Of a DNA stretch of 64,000 nt, positions 34,068 through 42,390 are shown piece after piece. Both the position numbers and the translations under genes were made by a program. Source of the stretch: JAEUQQ01 sp963697285. GTDB taxonomy: Bacteria > Acidobacteriota > Vicinamibacteria > Vicinamibacterales > JAFNAJ01. The notes beneath the pieces were generated by a model. The model made no database searches. It had not been told where the DNA came from and saw only the letters and a list, made by a program, of their open reading frames with translations. The stretch is taken from assembly GCA_963697285.1 (NCBI GenBank), contig CAVONI010000011.1:496001-560000 (forward strand), written 5' to 3'. Every line of letters begins with the position of its first letter. Position 1 is the first letter of the stretch.

Positions 34068-34139
34068 TCAACAGCCAGGTGGCTCGCGGTAGAACGCCTG
34101 CACGATTTCGCGAAGCGTGTCGAGAATCGACTTGAGCAT
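34068..34139 (-). CDS. Possible 23-residue small protein
   Basis: ATG 34139 encodes MLKSILDTLREIVQAFYREP followed by PGC and a stop. It would form one amphipathic helix with leucine/isoleucine on one face. A TATGCT box at 34150-34155 (minus) lies ten bases before the ATG, as in other leaderless starts in this window. It is downstream of the pentaheme cytochrome on the same strand. No family recognised; it may be chance. Confidence 0.25.
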   Translation of the reverse strand: MLKSILDTLREIVQAFYREPPGC

Positions 34140-34197
34140 GGGTCTGACGAGCATACCGCACAACGCGCCGGGCCGCGTGCTGGTCAGCGTACGCCGA

Positions 34198-34962
34198 TCA
34201 GCGTACGCCCGGATTGGCCAGACGCTCGTGCAGGTCGGCGATGCGTTGTCGCGCCAGCGCAAGGCGTTCGTCGAGGCCCGTGAACACGAAGGCATGGCCC
34301 GCTTCGGTCGCCTCGTTCAGGGGCTCAGCGGCCAACCGTACGTCGCGTTCCAACGCGGCGCGCCGCTCCTTGTCTGCGACCTTGGTAATGATCGAGGTGG
34401 TTTCTTTCAGGAGCGCACGGGCGCTGCGGATGCCCTCGAGCATGAGCCGCGCCCGGGCAGCGACCTCCGGCCTGGGCGCCACTTTGCCCGGACCGTGGCA
34501 CTCGAGGCATCGTCGTTCGAGCTGCTTCGGCGACAGGAGGTAGGCGGCGGCCTCCTCGTGGCACGTGGCGCACGTGGGCACGTCACGGTCGCCAGCGCGC
34601 AGCAGACTGTAGTGCCGGCTCGCCTGGAAGGCCCACAGCGGCCCGCCATGGCACTTCCCGCAGGTATGAGGAAGGTTGATCCGCGCCACGGGGCTCGCCG
34701 GGTTGTGGAAATGCAGGATGCCCTGGTGCGCCAGGAAGGGCTCGGCGGTCGTGGGGTTCCCGCCGTGGCAGGCTTCGCAGCCGATGCCGTTCCGGCCGTG
34801 CGCCGAGCGATCCCAGTCCGCGATGTGACGCCCGCCCGGCGCATCGGGGCGTGCGATGTGACAATCGCCGCACAGGCTGGTCGGGATCTGCGCAACTGCT
34901 GGCGAGGTGATGACGACGGCACCCGCGAGCACGAGGGCCACGGTCAACGTCAGACGAGTCAT
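34198..34962 (-). CDS. Pentaheme c-type cytochrome
   Basis: 254 aa from ATG 34962 with AAGG directly upstream and a Sec signal peptide (LTVALVLAGAVVITSPAVAQ). Five CxxCH heme-attachment motifs are present: CGDCH, CEACH, CGKCH, CATCH and CLECH, plus spare histidines for axial ligation. The C-terminal third is a heme-free helical segment (SIITKVADKERRAALERDVR). This layout resembles the NapC/NrfH-partner and cytochrome c554-like multiheme families. It would carry electrons in the periplasm, possibly feeding the MtrA-like decaheme protein encoded about 4 kb away. Divergent from the hydrolase gene. Confidence 0.88.
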   Translation of the reverse strand: MTRLTLTVALVLAGAVVITSPAVAQIPTSLCGDCHIARPDAPGGRHIADWDRSAHGRNGIGCEACHGGNPTTAEPFLAHQGILHFHNPASPVARINLPHTCGKCHGGPLWAFQASRHYSLLRAGDRDVPTCATCHEEAAAYLLSPKQLERRCLECHGPGKVAPRPEVAARARLMLEGIRSARALLKETTSIITKVADKERRAALERDVRLAAEPLNEATEAGHAFVFTGLDERLALARQRIADLHERLANPGVR

Positions 34963-35180
34963 CCTTCGCTCCTCGCTGGCGGCGCGTGGGCCGCCACAGA
35001 CATTATGCGCGCGAATTGTCGAGCAGGGTGTGTGACACAATCCCTTCGATGATGCCAGTCCATCGGCGTGTGGTCATCCCGGTGATCAAGCTCGTTGACG
35101 CACTGCCACTCCAGAGCGGCCCCGTGGATGTTCGCCGGACACCCTGACGATCGGCAGCGATAAATGGCTACGCAGAGCAC

Positions 35181-35930
35181 ATGACCACAAGGCTCCTCGG
35201 CACCGCGTGCATCGCCGCGCTCGCGGTCGCGTGCGCCGGCCGTGCGGCGTCTGTCGCGCCCACCGCGTCGGACGTCGAGGCCGAGCGGCGCGAGGTCACG
35301 CTCGGCGCCGGCCGCGTGAGGTTCGATCTCTATCGCGCCGGCGCTCCGGGGCCTCGACCACTGGTCGTCGTTGCGCACGGGTTCTGGCGGTCACGCGCGA
35401 ACATGTCCGGATGGGGACGGCACCTGGCCGGCGAGGGATTCCTCGTGGCAGTCCCCGACCTGCCGGCGTGGAGCGATCACGAGCGGAACGCACGCGCGAT
35501 CAGCGAGCTCGTCGACTGGTTGCTGGCACAGCCGCCGCTGGCGATCGACGACCGACGCGTCGGCGTCGTGGGCTTCTCGGCGGGAGGGCTGTCGACCCTG
35601 CTGGCGGCGGCACGCAATCCGCGCATCAGGCTCTGGGTCGGCCTGGATCCCGTGGATCGCGATGGCAAGGGTGCACTCGCCGCACAGACGGTGAGCGCAA
35701 GCGCACTGATCCTGCGCGCCACACCCTCACGCTGCAACGCCCACGGCAACGCCGTTGGCATCGAGCGCGCCTTCGGCGGACGCGCCACCACGGTCAGCGT
35801 GGCCGGCGCGACGCACACGGATCCCGAGTGGCCGAGCGACTGGAAGGCACGGCTGGTCTGCGGCGCGGATGCCCCCGAGCGACGCGCGAAGTTCGTGGAC
35901 GCGGCGACGGCTGCGCTGAAGAGCATGTGA
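35181..35930 (+). CDS. Lipoprotein alpha/beta hydrolase
   Basis: 249 aa from ATG 35181. The N-terminus is a lipoprotein signal (LGTACIAALAVACAG) with the lipobox Cys in AVACAG. The hydrolase core has PLVVVAHGFWRSRANMSGW (oxyanion region), the nucleophile elbow GFSAGG and a late AGATHTDPEW that supplies the histidine. It resembles dienelactone-hydrolase/PET-hydrolase-like exported esterases. The natural substrate is unknown. Divergent from the cytochrome gene. A long hairpin at 35974-36000 lies downstream. Confidence 0.8.
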   Translation: MTTRLLGTACIAALAVACAGRAASVAPTASDVEAERREVTLGAGRVRFDLYRAGAPGPRPLVVVAHGFWRSRANMSGWGRHLAGEGFLVAVPDLPAWSDHERNARAISELVDWLLAQPPLAIDDRRVGVVGFSAGGLSTLLAAARNPRIRLWVGLDPVDRDGKGALAAQTVSASALILRATPSRCNAHGNAVGIERAFGGRATTVSVAGATHTDPEWPSDWKARLVCGADAPERRAKFVDAATAALKSM

Positions 35931-35973
35931 AGCGCCCTACCCCGGAGGAAGTGCCGGGGGCCGTACAGCAGAA

Positions 35974-36000
35974 CAGCCGCAAGTCGTTGACCTGCGGCTG
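35974..36000 (-). terminator. Hairpin between tRNA-Pro and the hydrolase gene
   Basis: CAGCCGCAAGTC (35974-35985) and GACCTGCGGCTG (35989-36000) form a 12-bp stem with one A-C mismatch on plus, a G-U pair on the minus-strand RNA. It sits nine bases beyond the tRNA 3' end. The following UUCU is a weak U-run, so it may end the tRNA-Pro transcript. Confidence 0.5.
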
Positions 36001-36008
36001 CATATCTT

Positions 36009-36085
36009 TGGTCGGGGCGACTGGATTCGAACCAGCGACCCCCTGAACCCCATTCAGGTGCGCTACCAAGCTGCGCTACGCCCCG
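36009..36085 (-). tRNA. tRNA-Pro (anticodon GGG)
   Basis: Read on the minus strand it begins CGGGGCGTAGCGCAGCTTGG, the usual tRNA-Pro opening. The anticodon stem CCTGA/TCAGG encloses the loop ATGGGGT with anticodon GGG. The T-loop is GGTTCGAATCC. The acceptor pairs CGGGGCG with CGCCCCG, and discriminator A and an encoded CCA complete 77 bases. Confidence 0.95.
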
Positions 36086-36216
36086 ACGCGCCGACCATCA
36101 TAGCTGATCGATGCCCCATCCGCATCCAGGAATCGGGTGCGGGTGTCACCGTCGTCTCGCCGCGCCGTTGGGACGCCTTCCCCGGTGACCACGCGCGCCT
36201 CCTCCGGTACAGAACA

Positions 36217-36244
36217 ACGGCCGGCACATTTCTGCGCCGGCCGT
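36217..36244 (-). terminator. Terminator hairpin after the MtrB-like gene
   Basis: ACGGCCGGC (36217-36225) and GCCGGCCGT (36236-36244) form a perfect 9-bp stem with a 10-base loop. On the minus strand it is followed by tgttct. It lies about 80 bases beyond the MtrB-like stop codon, before tRNA-Pro. The rest of 36087-36324 holds no gene. Confidence 0.65.
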
Positions 36245-36324
36245 TCGACGTTCCAGTGCAGCACCGCGGGGAGGAATCGCGGGGGCCCGCCGGCATGCGC
36301 CGGCTGGACCTCGATCTTGCCGCG

Positions 36325-38626
36325 CTAGAACGTGTAGCTCAACGTCGCGAACACCACGTTCGCCTTGTAATCCCCGTCGTCGGCCTTCATGAAGATCAGG
36401 ACGGACTGCGGCATGAGCAGGTCGCCACTCGTGTAGGCGTCCCTGAACTCGTACTTCTCGTACCAGTAGCCCGACGCCGATCTTCCAGGCCTTCGCCAGC
36501 ATGTAGTCGAGCTTCGCGGTCACCGTCGTCAGCTTCGTGTCGTCGTAGTCCGTGATGGGCTGCGGGCCGCCGACGGTGGCGCGGCTCGTGTAGAACGCGC
36601 CGCTCGGGTTGGCGGTGACGTCCATGAGGCCGTCGACCTTCTGCTGCTGCACGAGCAGCGTGCAGGTCCACTTGTCGGGCACGAACTGGAACACCCCGTT
36701 GACCCCGAAGGTGTCGGTCTCGTCGCTGCCCGCGTAGTTGAGCAGGTTGTTGATGGCGCCAGCCGTGGTCGTGGACCACTGGTTGATGGACGTGTCCTTC
36801 TCGTACGTGTAGAAGGCACTGAGCTCGACGCGCTCGTTGGGGTTGAAGTCGATCTCCCCCGTGTACGATTCGTAGTTCGCTTCGAGCAGGCCGCTGGGCG
36901 TGCCCGGAATCGGCTGCGCGCCGGGCGCCGGGACGCCACCCGTCACCTGGATACGGTCCGGGCGATTCGGGTAGTCGACGTCCCTCCGCTGGTAGGCGAA
37001 GATCAGTCCGACGGTCGAGGTCGGCGTCACTTCGACATTGAGGATCGTGCGCTTGGTCTCGCGCTCGGCCTCGTCAGCCTGGAACCCGTAGATCGTCTCG
37101 CCTTCGGCGGTGCGCTTGGCCTGGTCGTAGGTCGCCCGAACGTCGAGCCACTCGTTGGCGTGGAACAAGGCGCTGACCGAGCCGCCGTTGTCTTCGCCCT
37201 ACTCGGCCTCTCGGCTGGTCCGGGTGATGTCCGCCATGCGCAGCTGGCCCTCGACGGTGAGCGGACCGACGTCGTAGCTCGCCGACGCGGTGAATCGTGT
37301 GGTCTTGGTGTCGTAGATGTTGGCCGTCGCGTGCCCGTAGGGGGCGTCGGCGCTCGGCGTCACGGTGCTCCAGCTGCGGTCAGGACTAGCCGGACGTGTC
37401 GCCCGTGATGACGTAGCGGTCGGTCTTGTTCGCGAGGTCGTAGCTCCGGTAGCTGCGCCCGGAGGCCCAGCCCCTTGATCGGCCGCGACGTGAACGTGAA
37501 GTTCAGGGTCGTCGTGTCGATCTTGCCGTCGAACGATGGCTGCTGCAGCGCCTGCAGGCTGTTGGCGCTGCACGCCGGTCGTGGTACGGATCGGTCGAGT
37601 TGATCGTGTGCGGGTAGAACGCCGCATCCTGCGTCCACTGTCCGAGTGCCCAGTCGCCGCCGATGCGCGTCTGCCCCGCGAACTTCAGCAGGAAGCCGCC
37701 AGCCGACCCGTGGTGGCCTCGTTGTCGGGCGCGTTGATGAACCTGACGCGGCCCGGCCCGCCGAGCGGCGGAACGGCACCCGCGGCCGCCGTGTAGGCCA
37801 CGTCGAACGGCTGGAACGGGTTGTCGAACACCAGCGTTTCGGCCCGGTTGTTGTACAGGTTACGGTTGATGCGACGCATGCACGTTGCCGGCAGTGAAGT
37901 TGTAGGCCGCGCGCACACCGAAGTCCTGCGTGATCTCGTCCAGGGGCTCCGGAAGGTCGATCACCGGCGAGACCGCGCCGAGGATGTCGCCGCCGCCAGC
38001 CGTCCGATAGCCCGACTTGAGTTCGCGCATGTACGTCACGGCCACGTCGAAGCGGCGAGTTGCCGCCGAAGGCCACCTCGACGTTGCCACGCTGGCGCAG
38101 GCTCGAGATGTCGATGCTGTTCGTCGACGCGAAGGTCGGAGCCAGCAGCGCGTCGTAGAACAAGACCGTCCGCGTAGCGGTCGGCAGCTGCGCATCGGCG
38201 GTCGCGCCGAGCGTCTGGCGGAGCGTCGAGCTCATGCCCCACACGCCCGTGCCCGAGTTCCGAGTACATCGTCTTGCCGTTGTTCCCCATGTTGTGCGGC
38301 GTCTGGTTGTAGTCGAACGTCACGCCGAACATGGATGTCGTCAACCAGCCGGTGTAGCGCTGGTCGCTCTGCCGGACGTTGTAGCCGAACAGGTTGACGT
38401 CGAGCGTACTGCTCGTCGAGAAGAGGTTCAGGAACGGGATCGAGATGCCCTTCGGCACTTCGCGGTATTCCTGGAACTTCGACGAGGAGATGTCCTCGAC
38501 TCCGAGCGCGGCGACAGTGACCTTGCCTCCGCTGGTGGTGGCGGGCACATCCTGCCCCGCCGCGTACGAACTCGCCACGAGGAGACCCATGGCGAGGAGC
38601 GCCGTCACGTGCAATGGTCGCTTCAT
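36325..38626 (-). pseudogene. MtrB/PioB-type outer-membrane beta-barrel, multiply disrupted
   Basis: ATG 38626 opens with a signal peptide (LHVTALLAMGLLVASSYAAG), and the chain of frames ends in NVVFATLSYTF with a terminal Phe, as outer-membrane barrels do. Alternating strands such as TYMRELKSGYRTAGGGDILG, GRVRFINAPDNEATTG and FDPNERVELSAFYTY-like segments fit the 26-28-stranded porin that sheathes a decaheme cytochrome. Frames change near 38255, 38055, 37880, 37710, 37580, 37450, 37385 and 36475. In addition, a TAG at 37199-37201 interrupts the frame where TAC would be expected (REAE-stop-GEDNGG). Corrected length is about 765 aa. The gene starts four bases after the decaheme cytochrome stop, the usual MtrA-MtrB order. 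Confidence 0.8.
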
Positions 38627-38630
38627 GGGT

Positions 38631-39557
38631 TTACCTCACGAAATAAGCGCCCGAAGGCGAGTTGGAGCCGTGGAGATTGGCGTGGCAGTTCTTGCACGAC
38701 TTCTCAACGAAGCGCGAGTTCACGGTCGGGAAGCCGGTGACCGGCGCGACACGCGCACCCTGCTCGGTCGAGAGGTTGTCGCCGGATCCGAAGTGGCCTG
38801 AGCCCGTGAAGTGGCAGTCCCAGCACAGGTTCGGCTCCTTCTTGACGAGAAGCCGCTTGTGGTTCGAGCCGTGCGGCTGGTGGCACTGCGCGCAGTCCTC
38901 GCGGACCGGGGCGTGCTCGAAGAGGAACGGACCGCGCTTCTCGGTGTGGCAGGTGTAACAGAGCTCGTTCACCGAGTCGGCCTTCAACATCTTCGGACGG
39001 CCGCCGTCGTGCGGGTTGTGGCAGCTCACGCAAGCCATCTTGCCCTCACGCACCGGGTGATGCGAGGTCCGCATCATCATGGCGCGCACTGACTTGTGGC
39101 ACGAGTAGCAGCTCTCGGCGTCGGTCTTGGTCTTCAGCAGGGCCTTCACCGACTTCGACGCGTGCACCGAGTGGCACGACGTGCACGCCACGTTCTGGCG
39201 CGCATGCATGCTGCTGTCGTAGTTCGCCTGGTTCGCCTTCTCGTGGCAGGTCAGGCACGTCGTGTTGATCTCGTTGGCCGAGAGTCCCTTCATCGTCGGG
39301 ACGGGGCCGTTGGCCTCACCGGCCGACTGCGCCTTGAAGTGCTCGGCGACGTTCTTGTGACAGCTGGCGCAGCTCTGGTCGAGCCCCGCATGTTTCGTCT
39401 TGGCGAACGCCCCGCCGACAGCCGTGTCGTGACACGTCTGGCAGTCGGCCGCGCTCCAGGTACCTGCCGCAGGAGCCGCGGGCTGTGCCGAGGCGATGAC
39501 GCCCCCGCCCAACACGACAACTGCCGCGAGTACCAGGGTAGAAAGCCTGTACCGCAT
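38631..39557 (-). CDS. Decaheme c-type cytochrome (MtrA/DmsE family)
   Basis: 308 aa from ATG 39557, which has GAGAGGGGA upstream and a Sec signal (LSTLVLAAVVVLGGGVIA). Ten CxxCH motifs occur at regular spacing: CQTCH, CASCH, CLTCH, CTSCH, CYSCH, CVSCH, CYTCH, CAQCH, CWDCH and CKNCH. Ten hemes in about 300 residues is the MtrA/DmsE/PioA plan, a wire that threads an outer-membrane barrel. The adjacent MtrB/PioB-like gene, four bases downstream, makes this a porin-cytochrome pair for electron transfer to or from extracellular acceptors. No outer-surface MtrC/OmcA is seen nearby. The frame is intact, unlike its partner. Confidence 0.93.
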   Translation of the reverse strand: MRYRLSTLVLAAVVVLGGGVIASAQPAAPAAGTWSAADCQTCHDTAVGGAFAKTKHAGLDQSCASCHKNVAEHFKAQSAGEANGPVPTMKGLSANEINTTCLTCHEKANQANYDSSMHARQNVACTSCHSVHASKSVKALLKTKTDAESCYSCHKSVRAMMMRTSHHPVREGKMACVSCHNPHDGGRPKMLKADSVNELCYTCHTEKRGPFLFEHAPVREDCAQCHQPHGSNHKRLLVKKEPNLCWDCHFTGSGHFGSGDNLSTEQGARVAPVTGFPTVNSRFVEKSCKNCHANLHGSNSPSGAYFVR

Positions 39558-39886
39558 GTGGTCCCCTCTCTGACGCACGTCTTCGCCACCGGGGCGATGT
39601 GCAAAGGAAGGTTGGAAGGAAAAGAACAAGGAACTCGATGACCCACCTCTGCCGATGCAAACTCGGCGCCGTACGGGACGTCCGTAGAACTACCGAGAAA
39701 CGCGCCTGAATTCGAGCGGCGATTCCGGCGGCCGTCCGCGCCCCGTCGGGCGCACTCCCCCTGCGACGGTTTTCCGACAGGGGATCACCGCCGCGGGTGC
39801 CTGAAGCGCACACCAGGAGATCGCGGAATTCTTGGGAATATCGACCCTTGCCCTTGCCGGGATGGGTTTGGACGGCGAGAGTGCCG
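39558..39886. promoter_or_regulatory. Regulatory gap upstream of the decaheme cytochrome
   Basis: 329 bases without a gene between the MerR-like gene and the cytochrome, both on the minus strand. It contains a short dyad TACGG-N5-CCGTA at 39672-39686. No sigma-70 boxes are convincing. The promoter of the porin-cytochrome operon should be here, and the upstream MerR-like protein is an obvious candidate to test against the dyad. Confidence 0.35.
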
Positions 39887-40411
39887 TCAGGCCGACGGGC
39901 GACGACGCGGGCGCTTCACCGCGGGTGCCGCCTCGGCGTCGGCCCCGAGCTCGAAGGCTGCCTGGCGCGGCTCGTTGCGGCGATCGACCGACGGGCGCAG
40001 GCGTACCACCGGGTCGGATGCCAGGAGCCCGTGCAGGTCGCGCAACTCGTCGCGCACGCGGCGCACATACGCCCGCAACTGCACGTCGGGTTCGCCAGAC
40101 GCGCTGGCCGCGTGGACGCCGGTGATGGCTTCCAGTTCGGCTTCTGCCGACGGGGCCGGCGCTTCCTGCTCGAGCCGCCGCCTGGCACCTGCCAGGGTCA
40201 GCCCTTCAGCGAACAGCAGTTGCCGGATCCGGATTGCCCGCTCGACGTCCTGCCGCCGGTAGATGCGCGCGGCCCCGGCCGTCTTCGACACGCCGAGGTC
40301 CTTGAATTCGTTCTCCCACGAGCGCAGGACGTACGGGGCAATGCCCAGCAGCTCGCACACCTCGGCCGACTTGAACGCCGCCCGGTCGGGAATCACGATG
40401 GGGTCAGGCAT
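39887..40411 (-). CDS. MerR-family transcriptional regulator
   Basis: 174 aa from ATG 40411. A winged helix-turn-helix covers residues about 12-80: FKSAEVCELLGIAPYVLRSW, then GAARIYRRQDVERAIRIRQL and FAEGLTLAGARRRLEQE. The rest is a short coiled region (LRAYVRRVRDELRDLHGLL) and a disordered basic tail. There are no cysteines for metal sensing and no large ligand domain, so it is an HspR/MlrA-like member rather than a metal sensor. It begins 22 bases after der, so it may share that transcript, and it lies just upstream of the cytochrome operon. Confidence 0.85.
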   Translation of the reverse strand: MPDPIVIPDRAAFKSAEVCELLGIAPYVLRSWENEFKDLGVSKTAGAARIYRRQDVERAIRIRQLLFAEGLTLAGARRRLEQEAPAPSAEAELEAITGVHAASASGEPDVQLRAYVRRVRDELRDLHGLLASDPVVRLRPSVDRRNEPRQAAFELGADAEAAPAVKRPRRRPSA

Positions 40412-40433
40412 CGAACTCTGAGCTTATCAAACG

Positions 40434-42017
40434 TCACGACTTCTTCGGGCGCTTCGGGTTGGCCGGACGCTTCGCGCTGGCCGACCGCTTCGGGCCCGCC
40501 GGCTTCGTCGCGCCCGCGGTGCGCTTCATCGCGCGGACGTTCTTCGGGTTCTTCGGGTGATTCGGGTCTTTCCGATTGTGCGGGTTCCTGGTGCTCCGGG
40601 CGGTGCGGGCCCCGCGCACCGCCTTTGACGCCACGCGGGGACGGGCCCGCCGCTCGTCGGAGGCCGGACGCTGTCGCCAGCGGATCTGCAGGCGGATCGG
40701 GGAGCCCACGAACCCGAACGACTCGCGCAGGCGGTTCTCGAGGTAGCGTTCGTACGAGAAGTGGAACGTCGTGGCGATGTTCGTGAAGAAGACGAACGTC
40801 GGCGGCGCCACGCTGGTCTGCGCGACGTACATGATCTTCACCGCGCGCCGCCCCGGGCTCGCCGGCGGGTGCACGGCGGTCACGGCCTCGATGAACCGAT
40901 TGAGCTCGCCTGTCGGCACCCGGTGCTTGCGCGCCGCGGCCACCAGGTCGATGGTCTCGAGCAGCTTCGGCGCGCGCTCGCCCGTCAGCGCCGAGATGTG
41001 CAGGATGGGCGCGTAGTCGAGGAACTTGAACTGCTGCCTGACCTTGTCATCGAAGACCTTGTAGTAGTCGGGCCCCTTGTCCTTCACGAGGTCCCACTTG
41101 TTGGCGACGATGATGACGCCGCACCCGGCACGCTGGGCCTCACCGGCGATGGTCGCATCCTGATCGGTCGGCCCCTCGGCCGAGTCGATCAGCAACACCG
41201 CCACGTCGGCGCGCTCGATGGCCCGCTTGGCCACGAGCACGCTGATGCTCTCGATCTGTCCCGACTGTGCGACACGCCCCGGCCGGCGGATGCCCGCGGT
41301 GTCGACGATGCGGTAGGTCTTCTTCTGCCAGCGGAGGATCGTGTCGATGGCGTCGCGGGTCGTGCCCGGCATGTCGCTGACGAGCACGCGCTCCTCGCGC
41401 AAGAGACGGTTGACCATCGACGACTTGCCCACGTTCGGCCGTCCGATGATGGCGACGCTGATCTCGTCGGGGTCGCCATCCACGCTGTCGGTGTTGCGCG
41501 GACGCGCGTCTTTCAGCCGCGTGACGACGTCGTCGAACAACTCGCTGACGCCGGTGCCGTGCTCGGCCGCAATCTCGTACACCGCGTCGAACCCGAGCTG
41601 GTAGAACTCCAGCACCTGGCGGCGCGCCTTGTGGTCGTCGGTCTTGTTGATGCACAGCAGCACGGGGACGTTGGCGGCGCGCACGACCTGGGCGATCTCC
41701 GCGTCGCCCGGCACGAGGCCGTCCTGCGCGTCGACCATCATCACGATGACGTCGGCGTGATCGATCGCCCGCTTCCCCTTGAGCACCACCAGTTCATGCA
41801 ACGGGTCGCGGCTCGCGCCAAACAATCCCCCCGTGTCGAACAGCTGGAACGGAACGCCGGCGTGCTCGGCAGGTTGCCCCATGGCGTCGCGGGTCGTCCC
41901 GGCAATTGGCGCGACGATCGCGCGACGGGTACGCGTGACGCGATTGAAGAGCGTCGACTTGCCCACGTTGGGCCGACCGACCAGAACGACCATGGGCGTA
42001 GCCCGTCGAGTAGCCAT
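40434..42017 (-). CDS. der: Ribosome-assembly GTPase Der (EngA)
   Basis: 527 aa from ATG 42017. Two tandem GTPase domains: the first with GRPNVGKSTLFNR, DTGGL and NKTD, the second with GRPNVGKSSMVNR, DTAGI and NKWD. The KH-like C-terminal domain ends around IRLQIRWRQRP. Der is needed for 50S subunit maturation. After about residue 450 comes an unusual tail of some 75 residues rich in Lys, Arg, Pro and Asn (NPHNRKDPNHPKNPKN, KPAGPKRSASAKRPANPK), absent from typical Der. It is likely disordered and RNA-binding, which is inference. Divergent from the HU gene. Confidence 0.95.
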   Translation of the reverse strand: MATRRATPMVVLVGRPNVGKSTLFNRVTRTRRAIVAPIAGTTRDAMGQPAEHAGVPFQLFDTGGLFGASRDPLHELVVLKGKRAIDHADVIVMMVDAQDGLVPGDAEIAQVVRAANVPVLLCINKTDDHKARRQVLEFYQLGFDAVYEIAAEHGTGVSELFDDVVTRLKDARPRNTDSVDGDPDEISVAIIGRPNVGKSSMVNRLLREERVLVSDMPGTTRDAIDTILRWQKKTYRIVDTAGIRRPGRVAQSGQIESISVLVAKRAIERADVAVLLIDSAEGPTDQDATIAGEAQRAGCGVIIVANKWDLVKDKGPDYYKVFDDKVRQQFKFLDYAPILHISALTGERAPKLLETIDLVAAARKHRVPTGELNRFIEAVTAVHPPASPGRRAVKIMYVAQTSVAPPTFVFFTNIATTFHFSYERYLENRLRESFGFVGSPIRLQIRWRQRPASDERRARPRVASKAVRGARTARSTRNPHNRKDPNHPKNPKNVRAMKRTAGATKPAGPKRSASAKRPANPKRPKKS

Positions 42018-42048
42018 ACGGGATGATTATGACGGAAGCGGGGCCGGC

Positions 42049-42077
42049 TTGACAGTCTAAGTGCTTGATTCTATGCT
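42049..42077 (+). promoter_or_regulatory. Consensus sigma-70 promoter for the HU gene
   Basis: TTGACA (42049-42054), 17-bp spacer, TATGCT (42072-42077). Transcription would start near 42084, 16 bases before the ATG. It is the best-matching promoter in the window, fitting a highly expressed nucleoid protein. Confidence 0.75.
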
Positions 42078-42099
42078 TCTTTTCGCTTTCAACTACCCC

Positions 42100-42372
42100 A
42101 TGGTCAAGGCCGACATCGTCAACGAGGTGGCACGGGCCACCGAGATCACCAAGGTCAAAGCCGAGATTGCGGTCGACGCGGTCTTCGACGCGATGCGTGT
42201 CTGGATGCAGCGCGGCGAGCGGATTGAGCTGCGTGGATTCGGCGTCTTCCAGGTGAAACCCCGGAAGCGCGGGATCGGGCGCAACCCCCGCACGGGCGCC
42301 GAGGTGAAGATACCGCCCGGGCGCACGATTCGCTTCAAGCCCGGCAAGGACCTCCAGAACCTGGTCGGCTGA
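42100..42372 (+). CDS. HU/IHF-family DNA-binding protein
   Basis: 90 aa from ATG 42100; a GTG at 42061 overlaps the promoter region and is rejected. The classic fold is visible: VKADIVNEVARATEITK helices, the ERIELRGFGVFQVKPRKRGI saddle, the DNA-embracing arm GRNPRTGAEVKIPPGRTIRF with the Pro that kinks DNA, and the closing PGKDLQNLV. It compacts and bends DNA as a dimer. The RNPRTGAEVKIP arm is shared by HU and IHF, so either name is possible. Confidence 0.92.
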   Translation: MVKADIVNEVARATEITKVKAEIAVDAVFDAMRVWMQRGERIELRGFGVFQVKPRKRGIGRNPRTGAEVKIPPGRTIRFKPGKDLQNLVG

Positions 42373-42390
42373 ACCCGCGTCATCCGTTGC

